Assembly: GCA_902496665.1 (NCBI GenBank)
Contig: CABVBU010000036.1
Span: 1-27,609, forward strand
Length of the DNA stretch: 27,609 nt
Direction: 5' to 3'
Source of the DNA: an uncultured Clostridium sp.
GTDB lineage: Bacteria; Bacillota; Clostridia; Lachnospirales; Lachnospiraceae
Below are positions 24,010 through 27,609 of this stretch, in pieces; position 1 is the first letter of the stretch, and every line of letters begins with the position of its first letter. The position numbers and the translations under genes were made by a program. The notes under the pieces are model-generated. The model was given only the letters and a program-made list of their open reading frames with translations, was not told where the DNA came from and ran no database searches.

Positions 24010-24906
24010 ATGAAAGACCATTTAGACCTCAAAGCATATGCCAAGATCAACCTTGGCCTGGATGTGGTCCGGAAGAGAGAGGATGGGTACCACGAGGTCC
24101 GCATGATCATGCAGACCGTGAACCTGTATGACCGGATCGAGATGGACCGTACCGAAGACGGCGTGATCAAGACGGAGACGAATCTCCCGTTCGTTCCGGA
24201 CGGGGAGGGAAACCTTGCGTGGCGTGCGGCGAAGCTGCTTCTCGATGAAAAGGGGATCAAGGACGGCGTGACCATAAGGATCCGCAAATATATTCCTGTT
24301 GCGGCTGGCATGGCCGGCGGCAGTACCGATGCGGCAGCCGTTTTAGTCGGCGTGAACCGGATGTTTGATCTTGGATTCACGAAAAAAGAGCTTATGGAGC
24401 GGGGCGTAAAGCTCGGCGCGGATGTTCCATACTGTATCATGCGTGGAACGGCCCTGTCGGAAGGAATCGGTGAGATCCTGACAGAACTCCCGGCACCGCC
24501 GCAGTGCCATCTCGTGATCGCGAAGCCGCAGATCTCCGTGTCAACGAAAGCGGTATACGGAAAACTGCGCGTGAATGAGCTTGCACCGGAGGAACACCCG
24601 GATATCGATGGCATGATGGCGGCGATCAAAAATGGTGACCTGGACGGAGTGATCGAACGTCTTGGAAATGTCCTGGAGACCGTGACGGTCCCGGATCATC
24701 CGGAGATCGCGGAAATCAAGGAAATGATGATGGAGAACGGCGCCTGCGGCTCCCTGATGAGCGGCAGCGGGCCGACGGTATTCGGCATATACAAAGACAG
24801 GGAACTGGCAGAAAAGGCCTGTCAGGCCCTCAGGGAAGCGGATGGCGGACGTCTGACCCGTCAGGTGTACCTGACTGAATTCTACAACCGGAAGAAAGCC
24901 AGATAG
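24010..24906 (+). CDS. ispE: 4-diphosphocytidyl-2-C-methyl-D-erythritol kinase
   Basis: A GHMP kinase of the non-mevalonate isoprenoid pathway that phosphorylates CDP-methylerythritol at position 2. It is 298 aa, normal length. The N-terminal AYAKINLGLDV, the ATP loop PVAAGMAGGSTDAAA and the C-terminal GSLMSGSGPTVFGIY are all present. AAGGTG precedes the ATG by 6 nt. It is followed 14 bp later by a GntR regulator. Isoprenoids feed the undecaprenyl carrier used by the glycan locus, but no direct regulatory link is seen. Confidence 0.97.
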   Translation: MKDHLDLKAYAKINLGLDVVRKREDGYHEVRMIMQTVNLYDRIEMDRTEDGVIKTETNLPFVPDGEGNLAWRAAKLLLDEKGIKDGVTIRIRKYIPVAAGMAGGSTDAAAVLVGVNRMFDLGFTKKELMERGVKLGADVPYCIMRGTALSEGIGEILTELPAPPQCHLVIAKPQISVSTKAVYGKLRVNELAPEEHPDIDGMMAAIKNGDLDGVIERLGNVLETVTVPDHPEIAEIKEMMMENGACGSLMSGSGPTVFGIYKDRELAEKACQALREADGGRLTRQVYLTEFYNRKKAR

Positions 24907-24920
24907 AGGAGAGAGACACG

Positions 24921-25631
24921 ATGACGAATCATTTTGAAGTAAATATGGATGAATATCTGCCGTTACGGGATGTTGTGTTCAAGACCCTGCGCCAGGCAAT
25001 TTTAAAGGGTGAGCTGGAGCCGGGCGAACGTCTGATGGAGATCCAGCTTGCGGAACGGCTTGGCGTGAGCCGTACCCCGATCCGTGAGGCGATCCGTAAA
25101 CTGGAGCTCGAGGGCCTGGTCCTCATGATCCCGAGAAAGGGCGCGGAGGTTGCGAAGATCTCTGAGAGCAACCTGCGGGATGTTCTGGAGGTGCGCCGTT
25201 CCTTAGAGGAGCTTGCCATCGACCTTGCATGCCAGAGAATCACCGAGGAAGAGCTGGAATCATTAAATAAAGCGGAGGTTGATTTCAAGGCAGCCATCGG
25301 GAACGGGGACGCGATGCAGATCGCCCAGACTGACGAGCAGTTCCATGAGATCATCTACAACAGCACGAAGAACCAGAAGCTGGTTCAGATCTTAAACAAT
25401 TTAAGAGAGCAGATGTACCGCTACCGCCTGGAATACATTAAGGATGCGGACAAGCGCCAGATCCTTATGGTGGAGCATGAACATATTTTAAAGGCACTGA
25501 CGCTGCGCCATATCCAGGAGGCAAAGATGGCTGTGCGGGAACACATCGACAATCAGGAGATCACGATTCTCAAGAATCTGAAGGAGCAGGAAAATGACAT
25601 TCAAAGAAAAGTACCAGGCAGGAGAAATTGA
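24921..25631 (+). CDS. GntR family transcriptional regulator, FCD (FadR) subfamily
   Basis: A 236-aa DNA-binding regulator. The winged helix-turn-helix covers about residues 12-78 (LGVSRTPIREAIRKLELEGL). An all-helical FCD ligand domain covers about 85-220, with metal-binding candidates in DVLEVRR, DEQFHEIIY, VEHEHI and REHID. GAGGAG lies 8 nt before the ATG. It is co-transcribed with ispE and overlaps the following small gene by 38 bp. The ligand and targets are unknown; FCD members usually sense organic acids. Confidence 0.93.
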   Translation: MTNHFEVNMDEYLPLRDVVFKTLRQAILKGELEPGERLMEIQLAERLGVSRTPIREAIRKLELEGLVLMIPRKGAEVAKISESNLRDVLEVRRSLEELAIDLACQRITEEELESLNKAEVDFKAAIGNGDAMQIAQTDEQFHEIIYNSTKNQKLVQILNNLREQMYRYRLEYIKDADKRQILMVEHEHILKALTLRHIQEAKMAVREHIDNQEITILKNLKEQENDIQRKVPGRRN

Positions 25632-25788
25632 ATTTGAAGCCATCGACGACTATGTGGATGAGTGGAACAACAGCGATGACGAGAGAACGCTGGCGAAATT
25701 CCTCGGTCTCAACGCGGACGAAGAGGATGCGTGGATCGATGACGGGGATGAGGCGCTGAAGGAGATGCTGGACGCCGGGAAGCAGTAG
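25594..25788 (+). CDS. Small acidic protein, unknown function
   Basis: A 64-aa acidic protein rich in Asp and Glu, with EFEAIDDYVDEWNNSDDE and then a leucine-containing segment ending AWIDDGDEALKEML. It is probably helical and soluble. AAGGAG at 25581-25586 lies 7 nt before the ATG, inside the end of gntR, and the 38-bp overlap in another frame argues for coupling. Codon use looks like its neighbours, so it is taken as real. No family name is recognised. Confidence 0.75.
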   Translation: MTFKEKYQAGEIEFEAIDDYVDEWNNSDDERTLAKFLGLNADEEDAWIDDGDEALKEMLDAGKQ

Positions 25789-25797
25789 CTTTAGTAT

Positions 25798-25839
25798 GCC
25801 CGTAGCTTAAGGTCACAGATATGTGAAAAGGTTACGGGC
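25798..25839 (+). other. Nested hairpin between small acidic gene and aldo/keto reductase
   Basis: GCCCGTA/TACGGGC (25798-25804/25833-25839) encloses CACA-GATA-TGTG (25814-25825). There is no T-run. It fills most of the 79-bp gap and could be an attenuator, a processing site or an operator. Confidence 0.5.
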
Positions 25840-25867
25840 AAACGTATAGGGAGAAAGGAGAGTCTTC

Positions 25868-26905
25868 ATGACAACAGTTACACTTGGAAAGACCGGGATC
25901 ACGGTGAACAAGAATGGATTCGGCGCGCTTCCGATCCAGAGAATCACGAAGGAAGAGGCCGCAAAGCTTTTGAGAAAGGCATATGACGGCGGAATTACAT
26001 ATTTCGATACGGCGAGAGCATATTCTGACAGTGAGGAAAAGATCGGATATGCCTTAAGTGATGTCAGAAACCATATCTATCTGGCGACAAAGACAGCGGC
26101 AATGACAGCAGAAGGCTTCTGGAAGGATCTCGAGACCAGCCTTCGTCTTTTAAAGACGGACTGCATCGATGTATACCAGTTCCACAACCCGGCAGTCTGT
26201 CCGAAGCCGGGCGATGAATCCGGCCTCTATGATGCTGCTTTAAAGGCAAGGGAACAGGGAAAGATCCGGTTCATCAGCATCACGAATCATCGCCTTGCGG
26301 TTGCAAACGAGGCGGTGGATTCCGGTCTGTACGCGACGTTACAGTTCCCGTTCTGCTATCTCTGCAGCGAGAAGGATCTGGAGCTCATGGAAAAGTGCAA
26401 AAAGGCAGATATGGGCTTTATTGCCATGAAGGCATTGTCTGGAGGGCTGATCAACAATTCAAGAGCCGCTTATGCGTTTCAGGCACAGTACGACAGCGTA
26501 CTTCCGATCTGGGGTGTCCAGAAGGAACATGAGCTTGACGAATTTTTAAGCTATATCGACAATCCGCCGGTGATGGACGACGAGATCCGCACCCTGATCG
26601 AGAATGACAGAAAACAGTTATTCGGAAGCTTCTGCCGTGCCTGCGGCTACTGCATGCCGTGTCCGGCAGGGATCGAGATCAATACCTGCGCGAGAATGTC
26701 TCTCCTTCTCAGAAGATCCCCGTCCGAACTCCAGCTCACACCGGAGGTGCAGGCGAAGATGATGAAGATCAAGGACTGCCTCCACTGCGGCCACTGCATG
26801 AGCAAGTGCCCGTATGGTCTGAATACGCCGGAGCTGCTGCAGAGAAACTTAAAGGATTATGAGGAAGTTCTTGCGGGCAAGGAGATCCTGCCGGGGAATT
26901 TCTAA
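25868..26905 (+). CDS. Aldo/keto reductase with C-terminal 4Fe-4S ferredoxin domain
   Basis: A 345-aa protein. Residues 1-240 form an aldo/keto reductase barrel with the expected tetrad Asp47, Tyr52, Lys75 and His106. Residues about 258-335 carry two cysteine clusters. The first is CRACGYCMPCP, with spacing typical of this ferredoxin-fused group, and the second is a classic CX2CX2CX3CP (CLHCGHCMSKCP). This makes it a cytoplasmic redox enzyme able to link NAD(P)H to an iron-sulfur electron path. AAAGGAG at 25855-25861 precedes the ATG. Substrate unknown. Confidence 0.93.
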   Translation: MTTVTLGKTGITVNKNGFGALPIQRITKEEAAKLLRKAYDGGITYFDTARAYSDSEEKIGYALSDVRNHIYLATKTAAMTAEGFWKDLETSLRLLKTDCIDVYQFHNPAVCPKPGDESGLYDAALKAREQGKIRFISITNHRLAVANEAVDSGLYATLQFPFCYLCSEKDLELMEKCKKADMGFIAMKALSGGLINNSRAAYAFQAQYDSVLPIWGVQKEHELDEFLSYIDNPPVMDDEIRTLIENDRKQLFGSFCRACGYCMPCPAGIEINTCARMSLLLRRSPSELQLTPEVQAKMMKIKDCLHCGHCMSKCPYGLNTPELLQRNLKDYEEVLAGKEILPGNF

Positions 26906-26930
26906 GGATAGGAAATAGATAGACTTGGCG

Positions 26931-26959
26931 AAAAGAGGATGGGTGGCTGTCCTCTTTTT
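26931..26959 (+). terminator. Rho-independent terminator of the aldo/keto reductase gene
   Basis: A 9-bp stem AAAAGAGGA/TCCTCTTTT (26931-26939/26950-26958) ends in TTTTT at 26955-26959. Confidence 0.85.
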
Positions 26960-27018
26960 GCATATGATGAAAGCGGAACATGCAAATTTTGCACATCGAT
27001 ATTCGGCAATATGCAAAA
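26956..27018. repeat. Cluster of TGCAAA-type inverted repeats
   Basis: TTTTGCATAT (26956-26965) is the exact inverse complement of ATATGCAAAA (27009-27018). Between them lies the perfect palindrome TGCAAATTTTGCA (26981-26993). The block sits between two terminators and two gene ends, so ordinary promoter operators are not expected there. Confidence 0.6.
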
Positions 27019-27068
27019 GTGCTTTTTGATAAATTTTATGGAAATCAGTTTAAAGAGTGCAGTTACAG

Positions 27069-27109
27069 AAAAAGGCTTTCCGGAGAGAAATCTCTGAAAA
27101 GCCTTTTTT
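27069..27109. terminator. Bidirectional Rho-independent terminator
   Basis: An 11-bp stem (27069-27079 with 27098-27108), with an inner AGAGA/TCTCT helix, has A-runs and T-runs on both sides. It can terminate the minus-strand XRE gene, and also backs up the aldo/keto reductase terminator. Confidence 0.9.
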
Positions 27110-27188
27110 GGCGCAAAAAAATATAAATAATGACAACAAATGACATATATGACAGCTTTTGTCCATATAAAGTGCTATAATAACAGTA

Positions 27189-27425
27189 TCATGATTCTTC
27201 GAACACAAGAAACTTCTGAGCATCGACATGCAGGGCGTCAGCGATATCGAAGAGGGTATCTAAAGACAGCGCCTTGGAAATATTCGGTGCCTCGAGGTGT
27301 CCGATGTAGGCGGGAGTCAGTCCGACCTGTTCGGCAAGCTCTTCCTGGGTGAGACCGCGGAGCTTGCGGTAATAGGCGATCTTCAGACCAATTTGGCGAT
27401 ATTTTTCAGTGTGGATCGATTTCAT
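27189..27425 (-). CDS. Small XRE-type helix-turn-helix regulator
   Basis: A 78-aa single-domain Cro/CI-type DNA-binding protein: IGLKIAYYRKLRGLTQEELAEQVGLTPAYIGHLE, then the helices SLDTLFDIADALHVD. The open frame continues upstream to 27530, but GGAGG (complement of 27434-27438) lies 8 nt before the ATG at 27425, which yields the usual compact form. The extra 35 codons do not look like part of the domain. The targets are unknown. Confidence 0.88.
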   Translation of the reverse strand: MKSIHTEKYRQIGLKIAYYRKLRGLTQEELAEQVGLTPAYIGHLEAPNISKALSLDTLFDIADALHVDAQKFLVFEES

Positions 27426-27526
27426 GAATGTTTCCTCCGGATGCTGCTGTTCCTGCTCTGGGCGGACAGCAACGGGACAGTGAATGATAACTTCAAAGTA
27501 ACTATTCAGTGCCTTCATAGTTACAA

Positions 27527-27569
27527 GCAAAAATCCATTCCAAATCGGCTGCGCCGATGGGATTTTTGC
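27527..27569. repeat. Long intergenic inverted repeat
   Basis: A 10-bp outer stem (27527-27536 with 27560-27569) and a 6-bp inner stem ATCGGC/GCCGAT with a TGC loop. It lies upstream of the XRE gene and directly before dispersed repeat copy C, forming a composite repeat block that runs out of the window. Confidence 0.75.
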
Positions 27570-27582
27570 CTTCCAGCCTATG

Positions 27583-27609
27583 TTTTCTTACGGTCAGCGC
27601 AGCAAGTGC
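27583..27609. repeat. 44-nt dispersed hairpin repeat, copy C (cut by window end)
   Basis: The first 27 nt match copy A at 24 of 27 positions. The window ends inside the element. Confidence 0.7.

Noticed and set aside
27426..27530. N-terminal extension of the XRE regulator
   Set aside because: No ribosome binding site for the upstream ATGs, while the internal ATG at 27425 has a well-spaced GGAGG and gives the usual compact domain.

Overview
The window looks like chromosomal DNA from a moderately GC-rich Gram-positive anaerobe, most likely a Lachnospiraceae (Clostridium cluster XIVa) gut bacterium. The reasons are strong GGAGG ribosome binding sites, Firmicutes-type L7/L12, an ispE-gntR pair, a ferredoxin-tailed aldo/keto reductase, SIMPL and AGCS genes, and very frequent intergenic hairpins. 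Genus is not resolvable by eye.

Layout. (1) 1-371 is nearly all of rplL, closed by a strong terminator; the usual next gene, rpoB, is absent. A 122-nt chain of six small hairpins follows. (2) 690-14143 is one long + strand locus for a cell-surface glycan. It holds a GmhA-like SIS isomerase, two large GT-C-type membrane proteins, a membrane-anchored DUF4145-like protein with a very basic repetitive tail, a third GT-C-like membrane protein, the CDP-3,6-dideoxyhexose genes rfbF-rfbG-rfbH, a LicD phosphotransferase and a polyprenyl-phosphate GT2. Most genes are close or overlapping. (3) 14374-15012 is a lipoprotein gene with its own promoter and terminator. (4) 15270-17201 carries two minus-strand genes: a class-I-amidotransferase-like peptidase and a zinc-dependent phospholipase C-like protein. 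(5) 17462-21190 carries an AGCS amino acid:sodium symporter, a 480-bp gap with a candidate structured RNA, and a large RocB-like M20 peptidase. (6) 21466-23772 carries a SIMPL lipoprotein, a cyclophilin with a strong promoter set in an inverted repeat, and a GNAT acetyltransferase. (7) 24010-26905 carries ispE, a GntR/FCD regulator, a small acidic protein and an aldo/keto reductase. (8) 27189-27425 is a minus-strand XRE regulator, and the window ends in repeat-rich intergenic DNA.

How the genes fit together. RfbF and RfbG make CDP-4-keto-6-deoxyglucose, and RfbH (E1) removes the 3-OH with an electron donor that is not encoded here. The GT2 enzyme may load a lipid carrier, the GT-C proteins would use such lipid-linked sugars outside the membrane, and LicD would add a phosphodiester-linked substituent. 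The DUF4145/basic-tail protein is the least understandable member and the best candidate for something undescribed.

At least two families of dispersed small hairpin repeats are visible. One is a 44-nt element present in two full copies and one cut by the window end.
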